Both the position numbers and the translations under genes were made by a program. Positions 4,701 through 10,512 of a stretch of 10,512 bases of DNA are shown here, one piece after another (the stretch's first letter is position 1; each line of letters begins with the position of its first letter). The stretch is from contig VBKD01000042.1 in NCBI GenBank assembly GCA_005888075.1, positions 1-10,512 of the forward strand, read 5' to 3'. The stretch comes from Chloroflexota bacterium. Lineage in GTDB: Bacteria > Chloroflexota > Dormibacteria > Dormibacterales > Dormibacteraceae. Below the pieces are notes generated by a model that had not been told where the DNA came from, did not search any database, and saw only the letters and a program-made list of their open reading frames with translations.

Positions 4701-7700
4701 TTGTTCCTCCGGTCGCTGCAATTGCTGGGCTTCAAGACGTTCGCCCGGCAGACTGAGATCCAGTTTGACGGCGGAGTCACCGCGATCGTCGGCCCCAACG
4801 GTTCGGGCAAGACGAACATCGTCGACTCCATCAAGTGGGTGCTGGGTTCCGGCCAGGCCCGCGACCTCCGCGGCAAGAAGATGGAAGAGGTCATCTACGC
4901 CGGCGGAGAGCGCCGCTCTCGGGCCTCGTTCGCCGAGGTCAGCCTTGTTTTCGACAACACGGCAGGACGCTTGCCCGTCGACTACCACGAGGTCGCGATC
5001 AAGCGCCGCATCGAGCGAGGCGGAGAGAGCGACTACTTCCTGAATGACACGAGGATCCGCCGTCGCGACCTCATCCACCTGCTGGCGTCAACGGGACTCA
5101 CCGTGGATTCCTACGCGATCATCGACCAGCACGACATCGAGCACATCGTCGTATGCACACCGGGTGAACGGCGCCAGCTGCTCGAAGAGGCTGCGCAGGT
5201 GCGTGGCGTCAAGGCGCGTCGCCAGGAAGCCATGCAGCGGCTGCAAGAGCTGGCCTCCAATCTGGTCCGCCTCGAGGACCTGAAGTCCGAGCTGGTACCC
5301 AGGCTTGAAGCGCTGCAGGTGCAGGCAACGGCGGCGCGGGAGGCGGCGGAAGCCCATGCCCGGCTCGAGCTGCTTCGCGGCAGCATGGTCTGGGAGGAGT
5401 GGCGCGAGACGCGCGACTCGCATCGCCGGGCATCGTCCCAGGCGCAGAGCCTGGAACGCCGGCTCATCGAAGCCCGCGAGCAGGCGAGGCTGGCCGAGGA
5501 GGAGTTCCAGTCGTGGCGGGCCGCGGTGCAAGCCGCGCAGGACCTCCGCCTCGCCCGGCAGCGCACCCTGGGCCGGCTGCGCCTGGACGTGGCCGAGGCG
5601 GACCATGCGCTTCAGCTCGCCGCGGAACGCGCGCAGAGCCACCGCTCCGTGGCGGATGGGGCTCGGCGTTCGGACGAGGAGGGGAAGGTCCTTACCGAGG
5701 CGGCCGAGGCCCTGCACAGGCAGCTTGCGGCGGAGCTCGAACAAGCCCATCACGCGGTCGATGGCATGGGGGAGACCCAGCCGGTGCCCGAGGCGCCCGA
5801 CTCGACCCCCTTACACGAGGCGCGCCGCGCCGCTGAGCAGGCGCGCCGCGCGGCCTCGACGGCCGCTTCGTCGCTGGCCGGCCTGCGGACTCGCCGCGAG
5901 TTCCTCGAGGAGCAGGCCTCGCAGATCGAGGCCATGGCACTCGCCGCTTCAGAGGTGCCGCAGGCTGAGTCAGAGGTAGCGACCGCGGCTGAGCGGTCGA
6001 GGGTCGCCGAACAGGCCGCCGTAGCGCTGGCGCGTCTTCGTTCCGAGCTCGACGGCCTCGAAGCCTTGAGGCCGGCCGGTGGTCCGGGCCGGCGCTTGGG
6101 CGAGGTCATCATCGCCGAGGCCGGTTACGAGGCGGCGCTTTCAGCCGTGCTTGGCCCCCTGTCCGATGCGCTCGTCGCGGGAGACGAGACGGACGCGATC
6201 GAGTCGACCGCGGGCATCGAGCACCAGGTCACCGCGCTTTACCCCGTCGAGGGCGCGGCTGCCGAGCCGGGCTCGCTGCTCGAGCACGTGAGCGTCGAGC
6301 CGGGCTACGAGCTGGTGGCCCGAAGGCTCCTCGGCGGCGTGGTCGTCGGACGCGACGTGACGCTCGACGGCGTGTACCGCGAAGAAGGCCTGGTCCGAGC
6401 CGGCGCGAACCCGCGCGCCGCCATGGAAAGACGTCGTGTCGAGCTGCGGCGGCGCATGGCCGAGCTCGAGGCGGATTCGGCGGCAGTGGGCGAGGCGTCG
6501 CGGCAGCTCAAAGATGCGACCAGCCGGCTCTCCGACCTGCGCGCACGATCAGCCGGCGCCGCGCGCGCCGAAGAGACCAAGAGGCTGCTCGAGGCGGCGG
6601 CCGCGGCCGAGCAGGCCGAAGCGGGCCGTCTGGACGACCTGGAGCGCGCGGCCGCGACCGCGGAACAGACGGCGGGCGCGTTGGGCCAGGAGTTGGAGGC
6701 GCGCATTCATGAGGTGGCGGAGCTCAGGGCGGCGGCTCACCAGCGGGAGCTCGAGAGGGCACGCTGGCGCGATCGCCAGGACGACCTAACCAGGCAGCTG
6801 GCCGCCGTGGTCGAGGACCTGGCGCGGTTGCGAAGGGCGGCGGAGGAGCACCGAGCGCGGCTCGCCAAGGCTGACGCCCATGCGCTTCAAGCCGCCGAAT
6901 CCATGCCCGGACTGACCGCCGCGGCCGCGGCCGCTCGAGAGGCGCTGTCGGCCGCCGAGCAGGAGTCGCCCGAGGACGAGGCTGAGATGGCGGAGAACGC
7001 CCGCCGGCTGGTGGCGCTGGAGGAAGCGCGCATCGACGCGCGACTCAAGGTCGGCACACTCGAAGGCAACCTCGGGCTCATCGCGCGTGAAGCCGAGCTG
7101 CTGCAGGCGCGCATGGACGAGATCCGCTCTCGCATGCCGGACGGAGTCGCGCCTGAGGAGATCCCCGGCGGCAAGGGTCGCGAAAAGGAGATGCGCGCGC
7201 TCGAGCGGCGCCTGGAGGAGATCGGACCCACCAACGCGCTGGCCGAAGCCGAGTGCCGTGAGCTGGAGGAGCGCTACCAGACTCTCATCGAGCAGCTCGA
7301 AGACATCACCGCCGCGCGAGCGGATCTCGAGCAGCTCATCGGCAAGCTTCGTGAGGAAGAGGATTCGCGATACGAGGCCGTGTTCGGCGCCGTGGCCGCG
7401 AACTTCAACGAATACTTCTCGGAGCTGAACCCCGGAGGTCGCGCGACGCTGCGTCACGCCGAAGGGGAGGACGGTCCTCGTTCCGGCGTCGAGATCCTCG
7501 TCCAGCCTCCGCGTAAGCGGCTGCAGAACGTCACGCTGCTGTCATCCGGAGAGCGCTCGCTGGCCGCGCTCGCGCTCGTGCTTGCGCTGGATGAGGTGAA
7601 TCCCAGCCCCTTCACGATCCTCGACGAGGTGGACGCCGCCCTCGACGACGCCAATGTCGATCGCTTCGGACACATGCTTGCCCGGCTCGGCAGAGAGCGG

Positions 7701-7853
7701 CAGTTCCTCGTCATCACCCACAACCACGTGACGATGTCGTACGCCTCGACGCTTTACGGCATCCACCTGGACGAGAGTGGTTCGTCGCACATCGTGTCGG
7801 TCCGACTGGACGATATCCGCAAGCCGGCCACCAAGCGCGCTCAAGCTGGGTAG
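4701..7853 (+). CDS. smc: Chromosome segregation protein SMC
   Basis: SMC is the ATPase of bacterial condensin, organising the chromosome with ScpA/ScpB. From TTG 4701 (1050 residues): FLRSLQLLGFKTFA is the canonical N-terminus, Walker A GPNGSGKT at 31-38, a conserved SIKWVLG, then long Ala/Glu/Arg-rich coiled coils. A hinge-like segment spans roughly 461-575 and contains RRLGEVI and GYEAALSAVLG. The ABC signature at 946-951 reads LLSSGE where LSGGE is usual. Walker B is FTILDEVDAALDD (from 971), followed by the switch segment FLVITHNHVTMSYASTLYGI. The total is about 100 residues shorter than typical SMCs (1150-1190), apparently from the coils and hinge. An in-frame GTG at 4653 would add 16 residues with no family likeness; neither start has a Shine-Dalgarno, and TTG 4701 has a -10-like box. 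Confidence 0.95.
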   Translation: MFLRSLQLLGFKTFARQTEIQFDGGVTAIVGPNGSGKTNIVDSIKWVLGSGQARDLRGKKMEEVIYAGGERRSRASFAEVSLVFDNTAGRLPVDYHEVAIKRRIERGGESDYFLNDTRIRRRDLIHLLASTGLTVDSYAIIDQHDIEHIVVCTPGERRQLLEEAAQVRGVKARRQEAMQRLQELASNLVRLEDLKSELVPRLEALQVQATAAREAAEAHARLELLRGSMVWEEWRETRDSHRRASSQAQSLERRLIEAREQARLAEEEFQSWRAAVQAAQDLRLARQRTLGRLRLDVAEADHALQLAAERAQSHRSVADGARRSDEEGKVLTEAAEALHRQLAAELEQAHHAVDGMGETQPVPEAPDSTPLHEARRAAEQARRAASTAASSLAGLRTRREFLEEQASQIEAMALAASEVPQAESEVATAAERSRVAEQAAVALARLRSELDGLEALRPAGGPGRRLGEVIIAEAGYEAALSAVLGPLSDALVAGDETDAIESTAGIEHQVTALYPVEGAAAEPGSLLEHVSVEPGYELVARRLLGGVVVGRDVTLDGVYREEGLVRAGANPRAAMERRRVELRRRMAELEADSAAVGEASRQLKDATSRLSDLRARSAGAARAEETKRLLEAAAAAEQAEAGRLDDLERAAATAEQTAGALGQELEARIHEVAELRAAAHQRELERARWRDRQDDLTRQLAAVVEDLARLRRAAEEHRARLAKADAHALQAAESMPGLTAAAAAAREALSAAEQESPEDEAEMAENARRLVALEEARIDARLKVGTLEGNLGLIAREAELLQARMDEIRSRMPDGVAPEEIPGGKGREKEMRALERRLEEIGPTNALAEAECRELEERYQTLIEQLEDITAARADLEQLIGKLREEEDSRYEAVFGAVAANFNEYFSELNPGGRATLRHAEGEDGPRSGVEILVQPPRKRLQNVTLLSSGERSLAALALVLALDEVNPSPFTILDEVDAALDDANVDRFGHMLARLGRERQFLVITHNHVTMSYASTLYGIHLDESGSSHIVSVRLDDIRKPATKRAQAG

Positions 7854-7859
7854 CGTCCG

Positions 7860-7892
7860 CTCCCGCTCGGCGGGAGAGGGTCAGGGAGAGGG
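7860..7892 (+). repeat. REP-like inverted repeat supplying the ftsY ribosome-binding site
   Basis: CTCCCGC (7860-7866) and GCGGGAG (7870-7876) form a 7-bp stem with a TCG loop. GGGAGAGGG occurs twice, at 7872-7880 and 7884-7892, separated by TCA. The composition resembles the widespread intergenic family of the form CCCTCTCCCGC-loop-GCGGGAGAGGG seen in many bacteria, here lacking part of the left arm. The second GGGAGAGGG is also the only Shine-Dalgarno-like sequence before the ftsY ATG. Only one copy lies in this window, so repeat status is inference. Confidence 0.45.
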
Positions 7893-7894
7893 CG

Positions 7895-8809
7895 ATGGGT
7901 AGCAGCAGTAGCAAAGAGCCGCGGCCAAAAGACTTCTGGAGTCGCGTCAGCGGCCGCACCCGCAGCCTGCTGTCCGCGGGTCTCCGCTCCCTAAGCCCGC
8001 CACTTTCAGCCGGCTATTACGAGGAGCTCGAGGAGCTCCTGATCTCGGCCGACCTGGGCCCCGCGATGGCGGCCAAGCTCGCGGCTGATGTGCGGTCCCG
8101 CTCGCCGCGAACGCGTGACGAGGCGGTCGAGGCCCTGGTGGCCGCGGCGCTGGCGGTCATGTCCAAACGGTCGCGCGAGCTCGAGCTCAGCGGAGACCCG
8201 GGGTGCGTGCTGATGTACGGCGTCAACGGGGCGGGAAAGACCACGACGATCGGCAAGCTCGCGCACCGGCTGCGGTCGCAAGGGCGCACACCGCTGATCG
8301 TCGCGGCCGATACCTATCGTGCCGCGGGTATCGAGCAGATGGTGGCGTGGGCTGAGCGGGCCGGGGTCGCGCACTTCGACGGTTCGAGCGGCGCCGACCC
8401 GGCGTCGGTAGTGTTTGACGGAGTGCAAGCCGCCCGCAGGCGGGGCTGCGATGTCGTGGTGGTCGACACGGCTGGACGCCTGCAGACCCAGCGCAACCTC
8501 CTCGAGGAGCTGGCCAAGGTCGGTCGGATCACCGCCAGGGCGCTGGACGGCGCGCACTACGAATCGATCCTTGTTCTCGATGCGGTGCTCGGGTTGACGA
8601 GCCTGGTCCAGGCGCGAGCATTCAACCAGGCGATACCGATGACCGGCCTCGTGCTGGCGAAGCTCGACAGCAGCGCGAAGGGCGGCGCCGTGATCGCGAT
8701 CGAGTCAGAGCTCGATATGCCGGTCAAGCTGGCTGGTGTGGGTGAGGGAATCGACGACCTCATCCCCTTCGAGCCCGCTTCATTCATCCGCGCCCTGTTC
8801 CAGGAGTGA
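7895..8809 (+). CDS. ftsY: Signal recognition particle receptor FtsY
   Basis: FtsY is the membrane-associated GTPase that docks the SRP-ribosome complex at the Sec translocon. The 304-residue product has the N domain helices (YYEELEELLISADLGPAMA, 41-59). The G domain has P-loop GVNGAGKT (109-116), DTYRAAG (139-145), DTAGR (191-195), AKLD (255-258) followed by SSAKGG, and the closing GVGEGIDDLIPFEPASFIRALF. The acidic A domain of proteobacterial FtsY is absent; the short N-terminus is basic, as in many Gram-positive-type FtsYs. Two usual motifs differ: DATTGQNAL is DAVLGLTSL (229-237), losing the conserved Gln, and TKLDG is AKLDS. The ATG has GGGAGAGGG just upstream. The gene follows smc as in many bacteria and its tail carries the CAGGAG for the next gene. 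FtsY rather than Ffh because no M domain follows. Confidence 0.95.
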   Translation: MGSSSSKEPRPKDFWSRVSGRTRSLLSAGLRSLSPPLSAGYYEELEELLISADLGPAMAAKLAADVRSRSPRTRDEAVEALVAAALAVMSKRSRELELSGDPGCVLMYGVNGAGKTTTIGKLAHRLRSQGRTPLIVAADTYRAAGIEQMVAWAERAGVAHFDGSSGADPASVVFDGVQAARRRGCDVVVVDTAGRLQTQRNLLEELAKVGRITARALDGAHYESILVLDAVLGLTSLVQARAFNQAIPMTGLVLAKLDSSAKGGAVIAIESELDMPVKLAGVGEGIDDLIPFEPASFIRALFQE

Positions 8810-8815
8810 TGTTGA

Positions 8816-9520
8816 TTGCCGGTCGCTGATCCTCACTGCCACACATTCGCGTCGGACGGGATGGTTACACCCGCCGAGCTGGTCGAGGCTGCCGTGCAAG
8901 CAAAGCTGGACCTCATCGCGGTAACGGATCACGACACGATGGAGTCGGTCAAGGAAGCGCAGGAGCGCGGTGAAGCAGCCGGGATAACTATCGTCGCGGG
9001 GCAGGAGGTCACCACCGCATGGCCGGCCCAGACGCACATCATGGGCTGGTTCCTCGAGAAGCCGATCAGGCGCGGCATGTCGCTCGACGAAACCGTCGAT
9101 GCGATTCACGACCAGGGCGGGCTTGCCATCGTTCCTCATCCGTTCATGCCGGTGTACTTCGGCTCCATACAGCCGGGCATGCTGAGGCGTCTGCTAGAGA
9201 AGCATCGCGTGGACGGAATCGAGATGGTGTTCACCGTCCCGATCGGCAGCCGGCGGCGCCAGATCCTCGATGCTTTCTATCTGGAGAACGAGGCGCGACT
9301 CGGGGCATCAGTCGGCGGCAGCGACTGTCACTTCGGCTCGCACGACATCGCACGTGTCGTGGTCGATTACGAAGGCGATTTCAGGACCGCGGTCCAGCTG
9401 AGGACGACGGCTCCGCGCCGTGCTCGCCAGGGCACGACAGTCCCGTTCGAAGCGATGGTGCGCCAGCAGTGGCGCGCCCTGGTGGCGCTACCGGTCAGGC
9501 GGCTGCGCCGCCAGCTGTAG
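8816..9520 (+). CDS. PHP-domain metal-dependent phosphoesterase (TrpH/RNase AM-like)
   Basis: This 234-residue protein has the full PHP metal-site layout: DPHCHTFASDG with His7, His9 and Asp14, AVTDHD (35-40), Glu64 in GQEV, His74, IVPHPF with His108, and GSDCHF with Asp170 and His172. Such proteins hydrolyse phosphoesters using two or three metal ions. E. coli TrpH (RNase AM) acts on 3',5'-bisphosphonucleotides and 5' ends of RNA; the substrate here is not determined by sequence. It is shorter than TrpH (about 290) and ends in a basic tail (VRRLRRQL). TTG 8816 is the first possible start because TGA 8813-8815 precedes it in frame; CAGGAG at 8801-8806, inside the ftsY end, gives nine bases of spacing. 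Its 3' end overlaps the opposing phosphatase gene by 33 bp. Confidence 0.88.
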   Translation: MPVADPHCHTFASDGMVTPAELVEAAVQAKLDLIAVTDHDTMESVKEAQERGEAAGITIVAGQEVTTAWPAQTHIMGWFLEKPIRRGMSLDETVDAIHDQGGLAIVPHPFMPVYFGSIQPGMLRRLLEKHRVDGIEMVFTVPIGSRRRQILDAFYLENEARLGASVGGSDCHFGSHDIARVVVDYEGDFRTAVQLRTTAPRRARQGTTVPFEAMVRQQWRALVALPVRRLRRQL

Positions 9521-10261
9521 CAACCTCTCGTGGACGGGCGGCGAGCCGGCCATGATGTTGCCGGTCTCGATCCAGCCGGCCCCGCCTGACCAATCACTTA
9601 CGCGGCCGCCGACCTCGATCACGAGCGCAGCGCCAGCGGCGATATCCCACGGGTTGAGGTTGAGCTCGAAGTAGCCGTCGAATGTGCCGGCCGCAGTCCA
9701 CGCCAGGTCGAGCGCGGCCGCTCCGGCTCGCCGCAGGTCTTCGAAGCTCTGCAGTGCTCCCTCCATCACTGTCAGGTAGCGCGGCAGCAGGCCCTTGACC
9801 CGGAAGGGAAATCCGGTGGCGACGACGGCTTCGCTTGGCATCACATCGCGCAGCTGTTGAAGGCGCTGGCCATTCATGAACGCGCCTCGACCGCTGGCGA
9901 CGGAAAACTCGAGGTTCAGGTAAGGGGCGAGGATGACTCCGACGACCGGCTCGCCAGCGTCGATGAATCCAACCGACACCGCGACCGATGGAAACCCACG
10001 CGTGAAGTTCGTCGTGCCATCGAGCGGGTCGACCGCCCACATCGTCGTGCCACGCGTGCCCCCGGATTCCTCGGCCAGGACCGCGACGCCTGGCGTCTCC
10101 CTCGCCAGCACCTCCAGGATCGCGGCTTCCGATTGGCGGTCGGTCGCCGTGACGTAATCACCCGCGCCCTTGAGGTCGGCGGCGCCACCCGGACGGGGAA
10201 GGCCGTTTTGCAACAGCACGGCGGCGCCGGCGCGGGCTGCGCGCAGCGCTACCGGCAGCAA
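9488..10261 (-). CDS. Inositol monophosphatase family protein
   Basis: A Mg2+-dependent phosphatase of the IMPase/SuhB superfamily. Substrates in this family include inositol phosphate, histidinol phosphate, fructose-1,6-bisphosphate and PAP, and sequence alone does not choose. From TTG 10261 (257 residues): YVTATD with Asp41, AEES with Glu64/Glu65, the signature DPLDGTTNF (from Asp78), and the second metal motif PWDIAAGA with Asp206, all intact, plus RRAGAAALDLA and EVGGRV. The frame is open to ATG 10348, but that lies 77 bases inside the upstream gene and adds an unlike Ser/Arg-rich stretch. CTG 10270 is another candidate, with AAGAAGG (10286-10280) nine bases before it. The gene is probably co-transcribed with the Lrp-type gene upstream, and converges on the PHP gene, overlapping its last 33 bases. 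Confidence 0.9.
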   Translation of the reverse strand: MLPVALRAARAGAAVLLQNGLPRPGGAADLKGAGDYVTATDRQSEAAILEVLARETPGVAVLAEESGGTRGTTMWAVDPLDGTTNFTRGFPSVAVSVGFIDAGEPVVGVILAPYLNLEFSVASGRGAFMNGQRLQQLRDVMPSEAVVATGFPFRVKGLLPRYLTVMEGALQSFEDLRRAGAAALDLAWTAAGTFDGYFELNLNPWDIAAGAALVIEVGGRVSDWSGGAGWIETGNIMAGSPPVHERLLQLAAQPPDR

Positions 10262-10271
10262 GTCGTTCAGA

Positions 10272-10512
10272 CTACTCGGCCTTCTTGCTCTCGAGACCCA
10301 GCCCGAACATCGCCTCGAGGTCGTGCGCTGAGAACTGCTGGAAGGCAACCATGGTCTGGGTACGTTCGATGTCAGTCAGCTTGGTGAGATGCTGTGTCAC
10401 GACCTTCGCGAGGTCGTCGTGCTCTCGAACCCTGGCAACCGCGATGAAGTCCCATTCGCCGGTGACTGTGTAGACCTCGGCCACGCCGTCCACGCCGGCG
10501 AGGTCGGAGCCG
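10272..10512 (-). CDS. Lrp/AsnC-type ligand-binding (RAM) domain protein, partial
   Basis: The gene enters from the right edge; 79 C-terminal residues are visible, the frame being open to the window end (GSDLAGVDGVAEVYTVTGEWD reads through, so the GTG at 10493 need not be the start). The pattern VAEVYTVTGEWDFIAVARV, then LAKVVTQHLTKLTDIERTQT, matches the C-terminal alpha/beta domain of Lrp/AsnC regulators, which forms oligomers and binds amino acids. Whether a helix-turn-helix lies upstream or this is a stand-alone domain cannot be seen. The extra C-terminal tail ends in LGLESKKAE. The stop TAG is 10 bases before the likely TTG start of the phosphatase, so the two probably share a transcript. 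Confidence 0.85.
   Translation of the reverse strand, partial: GSDLAGVDGVAEVYTVTGEWDFIAVARVREHDDLAKVVTQHLTKLTDIERTQTMVAFQQFSAHDLEAMFGLGLESKKAE

Noticed and set aside
3627..5078. Long minus-strand open frame (483 codons) opposite acpP, rnc and smc
   Set aside because: It lies antisense to three genes with clear family motifs and its translation shows no recognisable domain; long antisense frames are expected in GC-rich coding DNA.
5305..5979. Plus-strand Arg-rich frame inside smc
   Set aside because: Alternative frame of the Ala/Glu/Arg-rich coiled coil; composition is biased and no start signal is convincing.
5800..6700. GCC/GCG-rich direct repeats in smc suggestive of a tandem repeat array
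   Set aside because: They reflect the Ala/Glu/Arg composition of the coiled coil; no fixed repeat unit is seen.
1..10512. Defence island, CRISPR array, prophage or transposon
   Set aside because: No spaced direct repeats, integrase, transposase, tRNA or attachment-site duplication is visible; the content is housekeeping.

Overview
The window is a high-GC bacterial chromosome segment packed with housekeeping genes. Its order is rsmD-coaD-(DivIVA-like coiled coil)-rpmF-fabD-(two-domain unknown)-acpP-rnc-smc-ftsY-(PHP phosphoesterase), all on the plus strand. At the right end a convergent minus-strand pair encodes an inositol-monophosphatase-family enzyme and an Lrp/AsnC-type ligand-binding domain. 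The coiled-coil gene after coaD and the combined coaD/rpmF/acpP/rnc/smc/ftsY order suggest a deep Terrabacteria lineage (Chloroflexota/Dormibacterota-like, or an actinobacterial relative). That placement is inference from gene order and family flavour, not a phylogeny.

Layout: 1-1303 holds the end of rsmD, coaD and the coiled-coil gene, all overlapping, closed by a 9-bp perfect hairpin. 1347-2449 holds rpmF and fabD. 2450-2635 is a structured leader with a possible 25-codon upstream ORF. 2636-3379 encodes an ABM-like plus SnoaL-like fusion. A strong GC hairpin follows, then acpP and rnc (3487-4631), smc (4701-7853), a repeat-like inverted element, ftsY (7895-8809) and the PHP gene (8816-9520). 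The PHP gene overlaps the opposing phosphatase gene tail-to-tail by 33 bp. No RNA genes, CRISPR array, insertion sequence or gene-free stretch over 300 bases was seen.

The genes serve ribosome maturation and structure (rsmD, rpmF, rnc), coenzyme A and fatty acid synthesis (coaD, fabD, acpP), chromosome organisation (smc) and membrane protein targeting (ftsY).

The most unusual signal concerns translation starts. Three genes (coiled coil, fabD, rnc) have a conserved N-terminus that extends upstream of any credible ATG/GTG/TTG. Each reaches back to an ATA codon that overlaps the previous gene's stop as ATAA or ATAG, in the geometry of the familiar ATGA coupling. In contrast, rpmF, acpP and smc lack a Shine-Dalgarno sequence and have a TAnnnT box 9-10 nt before the start codon, which looks like leaderless or near-leaderless promoters. 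Together these suggest transcription units that open with leaderless starts and run on by stop-start overlap.
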